Origin: Acetofilamentum sp.
GTDB taxonomy: Bacteria; Bacteroidota; Bacteroidia; Bacteroidales; JAADGE01
Length of the DNA: 53,499 bases
Assembly (NCBI GenBank): GCA_020720665.1
Contig: DYOF01000006.1
Location: forward strand, 1 to 53,499
Direction: 5' to 3'
Part shown: in pieces, positions 20,090 to 30,455 of the stretch
Layout: every line of letters begins with the position of its first letter
Position numbering within the stretch: the first letter of the stretch is position 1
Made by a program: the position numbers and the translations under genes
The notes under the pieces: generated by a model
What the model saw: the letters and a program-made list of their open reading frames with translations, nothing else
What the model was told of the DNA's origin: nothing
Database searches by the model: none

Positions 20090-20866
20090 TTAATTACAAT
20101 TTATGTCTGATAATTGCTCATTCCAACAATGCCAATCATCGTTATTATAATGAAAAAAATATTTTACACGCCCTTTTTTTGTTACTTTATTCCGATTAAT
20201 ATAACAAATTCTTTCATTCCCTTTATCATACACCTCCAAATAAGAATTATAATCAACAGAAGTTGTATCTTTAATTAAAAAAGAATTTAAGTTGTTTTCT
20301 CCTATTTGATTGTTGGTAAATTTAATCGTTTTATTATTTAACGAATCTATGCTCCAAAAAACATTCAAAAACTTAATGTAGGTGTACTCTTCATTTTCGA
20401 ATCCGGGTTTAAAAAAAAAGAACAGACCTGAAGAATTTGTTTTGTTTGCACGGCCTTCAATAACTAATTTGTTTGTATCGGTTTCAAATGTAATGTATGC
20501 CTTGTATAAAACAGAGTCTTCGGTTTCAATGCAAAAAAACTTTGTTAAGAAATTAACACCATCAGAAACAGAAACAAATTCAGACAACCATGTGTTTTCT
20601 TTTTGAAAAATAAGCGTTGAATTTTCTGCATTTTTAAGGATTGCTTTATGAAGAGAAATCGAATCGTTTAATAAACCTTTCCATAATAATACTTGTTCTG
20701 CCGCAACCAAAAAATTTGAACCACCTGAAGAGCTTTCTTCAAAAACCGAAAATTCAAAGGCTGTAATATCTGAATTAAATACAACCGGAGGTAATTTTTC
20801 CGGTTGTTTGCAGGAAACAAGAATCAAAAAACAGTAATAAAACCAATATGTTAAACGTTTAAACAT
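20090..20866 (-). CDS. Uncharacterised lipoprotein, paralogue of the adjacent gene
   Basis: Lipobox LILVSC; NTWL…DSV…YIT and C-terminal WHCWNEQLSDINCN. Confidence 0.7.
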   Translation of the reverse strand: MFKRLTYWFYYCFLILVSCKQPEKLPPVVFNSDITAFEFSVFEESSSGGSNFLVAAEQVLLWKGLLNDSISLHKAILKNAENSTLIFQKENTWLSEFVSVSDGVNFLTKFFCIETEDSVLYKAYITFETDTNKLVIEGRANKTNSSGLFFFFKPGFENEEYTYIKFLNVFWSIDSLNNKTIKFTNNQIGENNLNSFLIKDTTSVDYNSYLEVYDKGNERICYINRNKVTKKGRVKYFFHYNNDDWHCWNEQLSDINCN

Positions 20867-20972
20867 GTATCCCGCTTTTTATTTAGCAAATTTACTACAA
20901 TTTTGATTATTTTAACTTATTTTAACAAATAAATAATGTAATTTTATAATTTTAAAAACTAAAATAAAAACA

Positions 20973-21356
20973 ATGAACAATAATGAACTATTTATAAAAG
21001 AGGCAGAAATTCTGTCAAAGGAATTTGCTGCAAAAATTGAGAAAGTCGAATTACATGCAATTATCAAAAAGCAAGAAATTGACGAGGAAATATCAAAGTT
21101 AAAACAAAAAAAAGTTGATTTTGACAAGGATTTAGAAGATTTAAAAATGACAGGAGAAGAACAAAAAGAAGAAAAAATAAATGCCTTCAAAAAGAAATAT
21201 AAAATCGACAATTTTATTGATGACTTAGATGAATGGGTAACAGAGTTCGGCAAGAAAACCAAAATGTTTTTTGATGATTTAGGGGATCGTGTATCAGGAT
21301 TTTATCAAAAACAAAAAGAAAAGTGGGATAAACCGGATGAACCGGAAAAACTATAA
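20973..21356 (+). CDS. Hypothetical charged coiled-coil protein
   Basis: 127 aa, heptad-rich Lys/Glu N-terminal half, complete ORF followed by terminator. Confidence 0.6.
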   Translation: MNNNELFIKEAEILSKEFAAKIEKVELHAIIKKQEIDEEISKLKQKKVDFDKDLEDLKMTGEEQKEEKINAFKKKYKIDNFIDDLDEWVTEFGKKTKMFFDDLGDRVSGFYQKQKEKWDKPDEPEKL

Positions 21357-21361
21357 TTAAG

Positions 21362-21384
21362 AGCCGACACAAAAAGTCGGCTTT
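21362..21384. terminator. Rho-independent terminator
   Basis: AGCCGAC-acaaaaa-GTCGGCT then TTT, between convergent genes. Confidence 0.75.
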
Positions 21385-22151
21385 TACATTTCAATAAGAA
21401 GAACAACCGGACAATGATCAGAATGTACGACATCCGATAAAATTGAAGCCCCGGATAATTGCTTCAACAAAGAATCTGTAACGATATGATAGTCAATTCT
21501 CCAACCTTTGTTTCGTTTTCTTGCTCCTGCTCTGTAACTCCACCAACTGTAATGCTCCCGATTCTTGTTAAATTCACGGAAAGTGTCAATAAAACCATCA
21601 TCAATAAAGGATTGAAACCACTCTCTTTCTTCCGGTAAAAAGCCGGAAGTTTGCTCCTGTTTTTCCGGATTGTGAATGTCTATCCATAAACGACAGATAT
21701 TATAGTCGCCGGAAAGAATTAATTTTGTTCTTGTTTCTTTTAGCTTGTTGACATATTTTTGGAAATCACTCAGCCACTCCATTTTAAATGCTTGACGAAT
21801 TTCACCTCCCGAACCGGAAGGATGGTAAACGCTTATAATTGAGGTATCTCCAAAATCCGCACGAATGAATCGTCCCTCATCATCGTATTTATTAATGCCG
21901 ATTCCGTATTCTATATGGTTCGGTTTTTCTTTACATAATATTCCGACACCGCTGTAGCCTTTTTTGTTTGCCGAAAACCAATAAGAAAAATAACCTAAAG
22001 ATTCAAATAATGCCGAGTCAATTTGTTCGGGTTGTGCTTTTGTTTCTTGGATACATACAATATCCGGGTTTTCTGTTATTAACCAATCGGCAAAACCTTT
22101 ATTAATTGCGGCTCTTATGCCGTTAACATTATAAGAAATAATTTTTTTCAT
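21384..22151 (-). CDS. xth: Exodeoxyribonuclease III (AP endonuclease)
   Basis: SYNVNGIRAAINKGF, ICIQETKAQPEQID, SGDYNICR, WRIDYHIV, HSDHCPV. Confidence 0.95.
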   Translation of the reverse strand: MKKIISYNVNGIRAAINKGFADWLITENPDIVCIQETKAQPEQIDSALFESLGYFSYWFSANKKGYSGVGILCKEKPNHIEYGIGINKYDDEGRFIRADFGDTSIISVYHPSGSGGEIRQAFKMEWLSDFQKYVNKLKETRTKLILSGDYNICRLWIDIHNPEKQEQTSGFLPEEREWFQSFIDDGFIDTFREFNKNREHYSWWSYRAGARKRNKGWRIDYHIVTDSLLKQLSGASILSDVVHSDHCPVVLLIEM

Positions 22152-22201
22152 AATGGTTTATTTATAATAAGAAAACTCAAAAGACAGAGCAGAAATTTCT
22201 G

Positions 22202-22729
22202 TCAGTCGTTGATTTCTATAAGTCCGTCCGGAAGTGTAAAAACAATTTTTTTACAAGTCTTATCAATTGATAAAATAAAATCATCAACAAAGGGAATTAA
22301 AATTTCATTCTTGTTTTCTGAGGACACAGACAAAACCGGGTTTGACGGAATATTAAGAAAACTTACAACCTTACCGATATATTTTTGTTCATTATATACT
22401 TCAAAATCGAAAAACTCACCGATTTGTTCTTCTTTTTCGATGTTTAAGTTTTCTTTTAACGTAAAAACTTGTGTCCCGACAAGATTATTTACTTCAACGT
22501 CAGATGATATATTTTCAAATTTAATAATAAAGAAGGAGTCTTTATATTTTGCGGGTTTTTCGGCAAAGAAAAAAGGAACTTTTAATCCGTCTGTTTCCAG
22601 AAAAAAAAGTTCCTTAAATTTTAAAAGATAAAAGTCAACAATTAATTTTACGATTAGCTTCCCGTCATATCCGTGAGGCTTAATAATCACGCCTATGTTG
22701 ATTAAATCAAGTTCGGATATAGGAATCAT
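22202..22729 (-). CDS. rimM: Ribosome maturation factor RimM
   Basis: IGVIIKPHGYDGKLIVK, directly downstream of rpsP. Confidence 0.88.
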   Translation of the reverse strand: MIPISELDLINIGVIIKPHGYDGKLIVKLIVDFYLLKFKELFFLETDGLKVPFFFAEKPAKYKDSFFIIKFENISSDVEVNNLVGTQVFTLKENLNIEKEEQIGEFFDFEVYNEQKYIGKVVSFLNIPSNPVLSVSSENKNEILIPFVDDFILSIDKTCKKIVFTLPDGLIEIND

Positions 22730-22733
22730 AAAA

Positions 22734-23267
22734 CTATTCTTCTTTGTTTTCTGTTTCTTGTGTTTCTTCTGCGATTATTTCTTCATCTTTAGCATCTTCA
22801 ACTACGATTTCAGCTTTTTTTGCAGCCAATTCTTCTGCTCTCGTTTTGTTTACTTCTTGTTCAATTTTAAATCGCTTTTCTTTGTCGGCTTTAGCACCGG
22901 CATCAAGTTTGTCAACTTTTGCTTGAATTTTTTGCTCTTTATCATTAACCCAAGCATTAAATTTTTGTTCAACGTCATCTTCAGTTAAAGCACCTTTTGC
23001 AACACCTTTTATTAAGTGATTTTTGTATAAAACACCTTTGTATGAAAGGATTGCTCTGCATGTATCCGTAGGAACTGCTCCGTTTTGTAGCCATTTTAAA
23101 GCTTTATCAAAATTCAGATCAATTGAGGCAGGATCGGTATTCGGATTATACGAACCGATTCTTTCAATGTACCTACCGTCACGCGGTGCCCTGCTGTCTG
23201 CTGCGACAATGTAAAAGTACGCATTTCTTTTGCGTCCGTGTCTTGCTAGTCTGATCTTTACAGGCAT
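22734..23267 (-). CDS. rpsP: 30S ribosomal protein S16 with Bacteroidetes C-terminal extension
   Basis: [40 protein letters not shown]. Confidence 0.96.
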   Translation of the reverse strand: MPVKIRLARHGRKRNAYFYIVAADSRAPRDGRYIERIGSYNPNTDPASIDLNFDKALKWLQNGAVPTDTCRAILSYKGVLYKNHLIKGVAKGALTEDDVEQKFNAWVNDKEQKIQAKVDKLDAGAKADKEKRFKIEQEVNKTRAEELAAKKAEIVVEDAKDEEIIAEETQETENKEE

Positions 23268-23300
23268 GTTATTATAATTTAGTTAATTAAAAAATGACTG

Positions 23301-23330
23301 CAAAGGTAAATTTAATTTTTTATTTTGCAA
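23301..23330 (-). promoter_or_regulatory. Bacteroidetes-type promoter of rpsP (TTG-N19-TACCTTTG)
   Basis: Minus strand: TTG 23328-23330, 19-nt spacer, TACCTTTG 23301-23308. Confidence 0.65.
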
Positions 23331-23375
23331 GCATTATTTTAATAAGAAAGTGATATTAAATTTGTTTGAACAATT

Positions 23376-24191
23376 TCAGTATATTAATAGTTCGAAGCGA
23401 GAAAGTCCGTAAATCCCAAAATAACCGACAGCGCTACCGCTAAAATTTCCTTTCGGATTATATGGTGTAGTATAATTAGGACCCTGAGACAGAGTATAAT
23501 TTACATCAGAAAAAAATGAATAGTATTCTTTATTAACCGTCAGAAGTTCTAAACTTAAAGTATCACCGGGATAAATTTCAAAAATAGTTACCAATAAAAT
23601 TGTGTCACCGTTATTATAATTGTCATTTACAAGAATATAATCATCAGACAGAAATGTGTTGTTTATATACGGTTTAATACGATAATAATTATCAACGGTT
23701 GCTGTGTCTTTCCAAGCGCAAACTATTTGGTAGTATTTTTCAGTTTGATTATTTTGTTCGCTGCCCGGAGGAATGAACGGACTCGGAATTACGTATAATA
23801 TCTGAGAGGGGCTCGGAGCTGATGCCTTTGCAGTATATTTTTCACCCTCAGAGCTTGTAATATTTAATAAAAACTCGTCCGACGGATTGACAACAATACC
23901 TTTTTTAGAATAAACACCGGGTTCCGTTTCAGGAATTAAAAAAGCAAAATCGCTGTTTTTTTGGAGTGATACACTTGCATTTTCAAGCTTCAAAAATTCA
24001 GACGAGTCATAAAAATCATTGCTCATTGTTATTGTTGCACAAAAAGAACTGTCAGACATATTTAAATTTGCTTCAATTATTACTTTAGGTTCAGTGTTTT
24101 TAAGATTTAACTCAATAATATCAGTGCAAGAAAAAAAACTTGCTCCTATAAAAAGAAAAATAAATAAACGAGTTTTTTTATTGTAAGGCAT
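23376..24191 (-). CDS. DUF4249-type lipoprotein
   Basis: Lipobox SFFSC, IIELNLKNTEPKVIIEANL start typical of DUF4249, immediately downstream of a TonB receptor. Confidence 0.75.
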   Translation of the reverse strand: MPYNKKTRLFIFLFIGASFFSCTDIIELNLKNTEPKVIIEANLNMSDSSFCATITMSNDFYDSSEFLKLENASVSLQKNSDFAFLIPETEPGVYSKKGIVVNPSDEFLLNITSSEGEKYTAKASAPSPSQILYVIPSPFIPPGSEQNNQTEKYYQIVCAWKDTATVDNYYRIKPYINNTFLSDDYILVNDNYNNGDTILLVTIFEIYPGDTLSLELLTVNKEYYSFFSDVNYTLSQGPNYTTPYNPKGNFSGSAVGYFGIYGLSRFELLIY

Positions 24192-24195
24192 TTTA

Positions 24196-26538
24196 TTAAA
24201 ATTTAAAATTCCAAGAAACAGACGGAACTATTCCGAACAAAGCCAATCTTTCTGCTTCTGTTTTCCCTGTTTGCTCGTCAGTCTTAAATGTTATTGAATA
24301 GGCATTTTTTCTGTTATAAACATTAAACGCCGAAATATTTAATTCGTTATAAAAACGTTTGTTTTTATTAAAAATAAACGTAATTCCAAAATCCATTCGA
24401 TGATAGTCAGGCATTCTGTCGCCGTTTCTTTCTGTATATAAATTAATTATCTGTCCGTCAATTTGATACTTTCCGGCGGGGAAGGTTACGGCATCCCCCG
24501 TGTTGTAAACCCATGTGACCGAAGAAATAATTTGCGGATTAAATTTATATGTAAGCACTAATGAAAAATCATGAGTTCTGTCTTGTCTCGCGGAAAACGG
24601 TAATCCGAAATTTATTTCATCAAACTGTCTTTCAGACTTTAACAGGGTATAACTAATCCATCCGTTTAAGTTTCCGTAATTACGTTTTAAAAAAAACTCC
24701 AGACCGTATGCTCTTCCTTTTCCGAAAACAAGCTCGGTTTCAATATCAGGATTTCCGAACGCATCTGCTCCGTCTTTATAGTCAACTTGGTTTGAAAGTA
24801 GTTTATAAAAACCTTCAAAACTTAGCTCATAGTTATTATCTGAAAAATTTCTGAAGTAACCGAATGAAAATTGATTTGATATTTCAGGCAATACTTTTTC
24901 TGAGCTCGGAATCCACATGTCAGTCGGAGAGCCGGAGGTTGAGTTTGATAATAAATGTAAAAACTGTCCTATTTTACTGTATGACGCTTTAAATGAACTT
25001 GTTTTATTTATAAGATAAGTAATGTTAATTCGAGGTTCAAAACAAAAATTATGATGATAAAACTCATTATTTTTATGTGTCACGGAATCAACAACTTCTC
25101 CGCTTTCATTGTAAGTTTTTTCAACGGCATATCCGATATTATTAAATAAATTAAAACGAATACCGTATTCCGCCGAAAGCTCGTTGTTAAATGTGTGTTT
25201 TTCTGCAAAATAGAAAGAAGACTCAAGAGCTTTTTGTTCGTCGATTTTGGTTTCTGTTATTTTGTCTTCAGATAACGAATCCGCTGTTTGTATTATTTTA
25301 AAACCCATTGGTTTAAAACGATGATAAATACTTTGCCATCCGAAACTTATTGTTCGGTTATTTTTTAAGTACCAATTATAATCTTGTTTGAAATTATAAT
25401 CATAAATTCCGGCATCCAATGCAATATTAAAATTGTTGAACCCGGCATCAAAACCATAATTGTAGTCGCTATATATAAATGTCGTATTTGAAAAAACGGA
25501 TGCGCTAAAAATATGATTTAGTCGTATTGTTGCGGTTTTATTTCCCCAATCAAAGCCTATAAAATCCATTCCAAAAATATCTCGCCCCCAATATCCTGAC
25601 AAAAACAAGCGATTTTTATTTCCGAATTTAATATTTGCTTTGGCATTAAGGTCAAAAAAATATAAATTCAAATCAGTATATTCTTTCTTGAATGCTTTTA
25701 CAAGCAAATCGGCATAAGTTCGTCTTGCAGAGAAAATTACAGAAGATTTGTTTTTAAAAACAGGACCTTCAACAGTTAATCGAGAAGAAATTAGTCCGAT
25801 TCCTCCTGAAGTTTCCCATCGGTTAAGGTTTCCGTTTTTCATTCTTATGTCTGTAACGGAAGCAATTCTGCCTCCGTATTGAGCAGGAACTCCGCCTTTA
25901 TATATTTTTAAATCTTTAATTGCATCTGAATTGAATACTGAAAAAAACCCTAATAAATGTGAAGCGTTATAAACAGGGGCTTCATCTAAAAGAATTAAAT
26001 TTTGATCGGAATCACCGCCCCTGACAAAAAAACCGCTGTTACCGTCTGATCCGGAACTGATTCCGGGCAATAATTGCATGGATTTAAAAATATCCTGTTC
26101 TCCGAAAATTACAGGAACTAATTTGCTCTCTTTTAAATCTATTTGAATTGTTCCGACCTCTGTACCCGTAACATTTTTATCAGATCTTTCACCGGTAACA
26201 ACAACTTCTTCAACTTCATTATCAATTTGTTTAAGCCCGACATTTAAAGAAAAACTTTTGTATAACTCAATTTCAATTTCTTTTTTTTGGTATCCTGAAT
26301 AACTGAAAATAATTTTATATTTTCCTTTCGGAAGTGTCAAGGAATAAAAGCCATATTCATTGGAAACCGTTCCCTTTGTATTATCATTTGTTGTTATTGA
26401 GGCAAACAATAATTCTTCTCCTGAGTTAATATCACTGACATAGCCGGTTAATGAAAAATTTTGAGAAAATAATACGAGGGGAATAATAAAAAAAAGAAGA
26501 AACAAAAAAAAAGTTTTGGAAATAGTAAACTCCGGCAT
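24196..26538 (-). CDS. TonB-dependent receptor with N-terminal carboxypeptidase-regulatory-like domain
   Basis: FSLTGYVSDINSGEELLFASI…, plug GFFVRGGDSDQNLILLDEAPVYNASHLLGFFSVFN; start at MPEFTISK preferred over ORF-track start 26577. Confidence 0.92.
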   Translation of the reverse strand: MPEFTISKTFFLFLLFFIIPLVLFSQNFSLTGYVSDINSGEELLFASITTNDNTKGTVSNEYGFYSLTLPKGKYKIIFSYSGYQKKEIEIELYKSFSLNVGLKQIDNEVEEVVVTGERSDKNVTGTEVGTIQIDLKESKLVPVIFGEQDIFKSMQLLPGISSGSDGNSGFFVRGGDSDQNLILLDEAPVYNASHLLGFFSVFNSDAIKDLKIYKGGVPAQYGGRIASVTDIRMKNGNLNRWETSGGIGLISSRLTVEGPVFKNKSSVIFSARRTYADLLVKAFKKEYTDLNLYFFDLNAKANIKFGNKNRLFLSGYWGRDIFGMDFIGFDWGNKTATIRLNHIFSASVFSNTTFIYSDYNYGFDAGFNNFNIALDAGIYDYNFKQDYNWYLKNNRTISFGWQSIYHRFKPMGFKIIQTADSLSEDKITETKIDEQKALESSFYFAEKHTFNNELSAEYGIRFNLFNNIGYAVEKTYNESGEVVDSVTHKNNEFYHHNFCFEPRINITYLINKTSSFKASYSKIGQFLHLLSNSTSGSPTDMWIPSSEKVLPEISNQFSFGYFRNFSDNNYELSFEGFYKLLSNQVDYKDGADAFGNPDIETELVFGKGRAYGLEFFLKRNYGNLNGWISYTLLKSERQFDEINFGLPFSARQDRTHDFSLVLTYKFNPQIISSVTWVYNTGDAVTFPAGKYQIDGQIINLYTERNGDRMPDYHRMDFGITFIFNKNKRFYNELNISAFNVYNRKNAYSITFKTDEQTGKTEAERLALFGIVPSVSWNFKF

Positions 26539-26704
26539 TATTAATAAGTATAATAAGGAAAATAAATTCAATTGCAAATATACCTGATTTTTTTATTAAA
26601 CGATAGAAGATATTTCTTTTAATATTTTATTAACAACTCTGATAAGATCAACACAAATTACCTAACTTTACAAATTATAAAATAACAGCTACTAAAAGTA
26701 TAAA

Positions 26705-29700
26705 ATGCAGAAATTTACACACCTTCACGCCCATACACACTATTCATTATTGGATGGAGCCGCTTCAATTCCGAAGCTGATTAAAAAAGTAAAAGAATCC
26801 GGAATGACTGCTATAGCAATAACCGATCACGGGAACATGTTCGGAGTTAAAGAGTTTCATAAAGCTGCAAAAAAAGAAGGAATTAAACCGATATTAGGGT
26901 GTGAAGTTTATGTTGCAAAAGAATCTCGATTCCGACAAGATAAAGAAAAGGACAAGAAATCAGACCATTTAATCCTATTGGCGAAAAATGAAATCGGCTA
27001 TAAAAACTTAATAAAATTGGTTACAGCGGGTTTTACTCAAGGTTTATATAGGAAGCCAAGAATTGATATGGATTTATTGCAAGAATATTCTGCCGGACTG
27101 ATTGCCTCATCTGCTTGTATTGCCGGTGCTATTCCCAGAGATATTTTAAAAAACGATATAATAGCAGCAGAAAAAAAAGCAAAACAATTTCAAGATATCT
27201 TTGGTGATGATTTTTATTTGGAAATGCAAAGACATGATTCAGGAAACCCTGAAACGACTAATAAAGTATTAGAATTGCAAGATAAGGTAAATAAAGAAAT
27301 CTTTAAAATTTCGCAAAAGCTCGGAATAAAATTCATCGCCACTAATGATGTTCATTTTGTTGAACAAGAAGACGCAGTATCACACGATGTTTTAATTGCC
27401 CTGAGTACAGGTAAAGATTTAGATGACCCGACACGGATAAAATATTCGGGTGAAGAGTATTTAAAATCTCCGCAACAAATGTTTGATTTATTTGCAGAAT
27501 ACCCCGAGGCGATTAGTAACACCCAAGAGATAACCGAAAAAATAGAAGATTATGAATTAGATAAAAACCCGTTGATGCCCGAATTTGTTCTGCCGGAGAA
27601 CGTTGAAAACGAATCGGAGTATTTAAAATTTGTTACTTATGAAGGCGCAAAAAAAAGGTGGACACTTTTGACCGATGAAATAAAAGAACGATTGGATTTT
27701 GAATTAAATACAATTATAAGAATGGAATTTCCGGGTTATTTTTTAATTGTATGGGACTTTTTGAATGCGGCAAGAAATATGGGCGTATCAGTAGGGCCCG
27801 GCAGAGGTTCGGCAGCCGGTTCGGCAGTTGCATACTGTTTGAAAATAACCGACATTGATCCTATAAAATACGGATTGCTTTTTGAACGTTTTTTAAATCC
27901 CGACAGGATTTCTATGCCCGATATTGATATTGATTTCGATGAAGACGGCAGAGAAAAGGTTTTACAATGGGTTATAAACAAATACGGAGAAAAGCGTGTT
28001 GCAAATATTATTACTTTTGGTTCGATGGCAGCAAAATCAGCTATCAGAGACGTTGCAAGAGTATTAAAACTACCCTTGAACGAATCCGACAGATTAGCCA
28101 AATTAATTCCCGATAAGCCGGGAATCACCTTTAATTCAGCCTTTGAAGAAGTTCCCGAATTGAAGAAAGAAAAAAATTCTAACAACCCATTAATTCGAAA
28201 AACATTAGAACTCGCCGTAAAACTTGAAGGAACTGTCAGACACACCGGTGTTCATGCCTGTGGTATTATTATCGGTAAAGATGATTTAGAAAATCACATC
28301 CCTTTATGCACGGCAAAGGACTCCGATTTAAAAGTAACTCAATACGACGGGAAACATGTTGAAAGCACCGGATTAATGAAAATGGATTTTTTAGGTTTAA
28401 AAACCCTTTCAATAATAACCGACACAATTAAAAACATAAAATATTCCAAAAATGAGGAAATAGACATTGACAATATTTCATACGATGATAAAAAAACCTT
28501 TGAACTCTTTTCAAAAGGAGAAACTACAGCGGTTTTCCAGTTTGAATCAGCAGCGATGAAACAACACCTTAGAAGCCTAAAGCCCAATAGGTTTGAAGAT
28601 TTAATTGCAATGAATGCATTATACAGACCGGGTCCGATGGATTATATCAGCGAATTTATTGACAGAAAGCAAGGAAGACATAAAATCTCCTACGATTATC
28701 CTGAAATGGAAGAGTTTTTAAAAGAAACATACGGAATAACTGTATATCAAGAACAAGTCATGCTTTTATCGCAAAAATTGGCAGGATTTACAAAAGGTGA
28801 GGCTGATTCGTTACGTAAAGCTATTGGGAAAAAAATTCAATACATGATGGATGAACTAAAACCTAAATTTATAAACGGATGTCAAATAAACAACCATGAC
28901 AAAAAAACAGCAGAAAAAATTTGGGGACATTGGGAAAAGTTTGCCTCATATGCATTTAATAAATCACATTCAACATGCTATGCTTATGTTGCCTACCGGA
29001 CAGCCTATTTAAAAGCAAATTATCCGGCAGAATTTATGAGTGCCGTTTTAGGACGCAATTTGAATGACATTAAAAAAGTATCAGTCTTTTTAAACGAGGC
29101 AAAACGAATGGGTTTAGACGTTTTGTTGCCGGATGTTAATGAAAGTTTTTCATCGTTTACCGTAAATAAAAAGGGGCAAATTGTGTATGGTTTGGGTGGT
29201 GTTAAAAATGTCGGTTCCTCAGCTGTTGACGATATTGTTAAAGAGCGAAAGAAAAACGGAAAATTTAAAAGCTTTGTTGATTTTGTCGAACGAGTAAATT
29301 TATCATCCGTAAATAAACGAACCATTGAAGCTTTAGTGGTTGCAGGTGCGTTTGAAAAAATTGACAATATTAAAAGAAGTCAATATTTTGCTTCCGTAAA
29401 TCAAGGCGAACAAACGTTTATTGAAGAATGTATTCGTTACGGCGGAAAATTCCAAAACGGCGGAGAAGAAAATCAAACAAGTATTTTCGGAACAGAAGCA
29501 ATAGAAATAAAAAAACCTGAACCGCCAATAATTGAAGAATGGGGACGACTTGAACGTTTAAAACGAGAAAAAGAAATTATCGGAATTTATTTTTCTGAGC
29601 ATCCTTTGGATGATTATAAACTTGAAATCAAAACGTATTGCAATGCAACAGTCGAAGAATTAACCGATTTAACAAAATTAAAAGGAAAGGATTTGTTCTT

Positions 29701-30196
29701 TGCCGGAATTATCTCAAGCTTTTCTCATCGAATATCAAAAAGCGGAAATGCATTCGGAACATTTGTCTTAGAAGGATATAGAGATTTTCTGGAAATCAGA
29801 TTGTTTCAAAAGGATTACATTGCTTTTAAAAATTACTTTATTCAAGATTTACAAGTATTAATTCACGGAAGGGTTCAACAAAGAAAATTTTCTGACTCAG
29901 AAAATGATTTAGAATTAAAAATTGTTAACATCGAGCTGTTATCAGAAGCAAAAAATAAAATGATTAAATCATTAACAATTACAATACCCGTTGAAGAAAT
30001 TTCAGACAGGTTTATGAATGCTTTCCAAAAAATAATAGAAAAACACAAAGGAAAAACGATTATTAATTTTAATATCGTTGAAAGGGAAAAAGGCTTTTCT
30101 TTAAATTTATTTTCTCGAAGCAGGTCTGTAAAGGTGAACAATCAGCTTATTAGCGAACTTAATAATTTAGTTGAAATAAACTACTCATTAAACTAA
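26705..30196 (+). CDS. dnaE: DNA polymerase III subunit alpha
   Basis: PHP HAHTHYSLLDGA; VGPGRGSAAGSAVAYCL; MPDIDIDFDEDGR; Y.QEQVMLL. Confidence 0.97.
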   Translation: MQKFTHLHAHTHYSLLDGAASIPKLIKKVKESGMTAIAITDHGNMFGVKEFHKAAKKEGIKPILGCEVYVAKESRFRQDKEKDKKSDHLILLAKNEIGYKNLIKLVTAGFTQGLYRKPRIDMDLLQEYSAGLIASSACIAGAIPRDILKNDIIAAEKKAKQFQDIFGDDFYLEMQRHDSGNPETTNKVLELQDKVNKEIFKISQKLGIKFIATNDVHFVEQEDAVSHDVLIALSTGKDLDDPTRIKYSGEEYLKSPQQMFDLFAEYPEAISNTQEITEKIEDYELDKNPLMPEFVLPENVENESEYLKFVTYEGAKKRWTLLTDEIKERLDFELNTIIRMEFPGYFLIVWDFLNAARNMGVSVGPGRGSAAGSAVAYCLKITDIDPIKYGLLFERFLNPDRISMPDIDIDFDEDGREKVLQWVINKYGEKRVANIITFGSMAAKSAIRDVARVLKLPLNESDRLAKLIPDKPGITFNSAFEEVPELKKEKNSNNPLIRKTLELAVKLEGTVRHTGVHACGIIIGKDDLENHIPLCTAKDSDLKVTQYDGKHVESTGLMKMDFLGLKTLSIITDTIKNIKYSKNEEIDIDNISYDDKKTFELFSKGETTAVFQFESAAMKQHLRSLKPNRFEDLIAMNALYRPGPMDYISEFIDRKQGRHKISYDYPEMEEFLKETYGITVYQEQVMLLSQKLAGFTKGEADSLRKAIGKKIQYMMDELKPKFINGCQINNHDKKTAEKIWGHWEKFASYAFNKSHSTCYAYVAYRTAYLKANYPAEFMSAVLGRNLNDIKKVSVFLNEAKRMGLDVLLPDVNESFSSFTVNKKGQIVYGLGGVKNVGSSAVDDIVKERKKNGKFKSFVDFVERVNLSSVNKRTIEALVVAGAFEKIDNIKRSQYFASVNQGEQTFIEECIRYGGKFQNGGEENQTSIFGTEAIEIKKPEPPIIEEWGRLERLKREKEIIGIYFSEHPLDDYKLEIKTYCNATVEELTDLTKLKGKDLFFAGIISSFSHRISKSGNAFGTFVLEGYRDFLEIRLFQKDYIAFKNYFIQDLQVLIHGRVQQRKFSDSENDLELKIVNIELLSEAKNKMIKSLTITIPVEEISDRFMNAFQKIIEKHKGKTIINFNIVEREKGFSLNLFSRSRSVKVNNQLISELNNLVEINYSLN

Positions 30197-30221
30197 TATT
30201 TCATATCTTTAACAATAAAAA

Positions 30222-30455
30222 ATGCTATTCGTTTTTGGGAATTACCAAAAAAATATAGAAATAAAGCGAATTGAGTTTATTTCCGATAATTGTCCGAAGT
30301 GTAACAAACCTTTAAAAGTAATGGAAGCCGGTCGTTATTTTTCATTTATGTATTTAATTCATTTTAAGATTAAAACCATTGGCTATTTTTATTTTTGTCC
30401 CGAGTGTAATGCTGAATATTTACAAAAAAACTTAAAACAGAATGACAACATTTGA
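30222..30455 (+). CDS. Small zinc-ribbon-like protein
   Basis: 77 aa, CPKC-X29-CPEC arrangement; overlaps downstream LemA-fusion ORF by 14 nt. Confidence 0.6.
   Translation: MLFVFGNYQKNIEIKRIEFISDNCPKCNKPLKVMEAGRYFSFMYLIHFKIKTIGYFYFCPECNAEYLQKNLKQNDNI

Noticed and set aside
20912-21262. Minus-strand 116-aa Phe/Ser-rich ORF
   Set aside because: Antisense to the coiled-coil ORF 20973..21356, which has the more protein-like composition and a terminator.
22209-22988. Plus-strand ORFs over rimM/rpsP
   Set aside because: Antisense to well-supported rimM and rpsP; low-complexity Phe/Ser-rich sequence.
26081-26538. TonB receptor / DUF4249 pair as a novel uptake system
   Set aside because: TonB-dependent receptor plus DUF4249 lipoprotein is a common Bacteroidetes pairing, not novel in itself.
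27736-28245. 169-aa and other long antisense ORFs inside dnaE (27736-30141)
   Set aside because: Shadow ORFs of a strongly conserved gene; Ser/Phe-rich composition typical of antisense translation.
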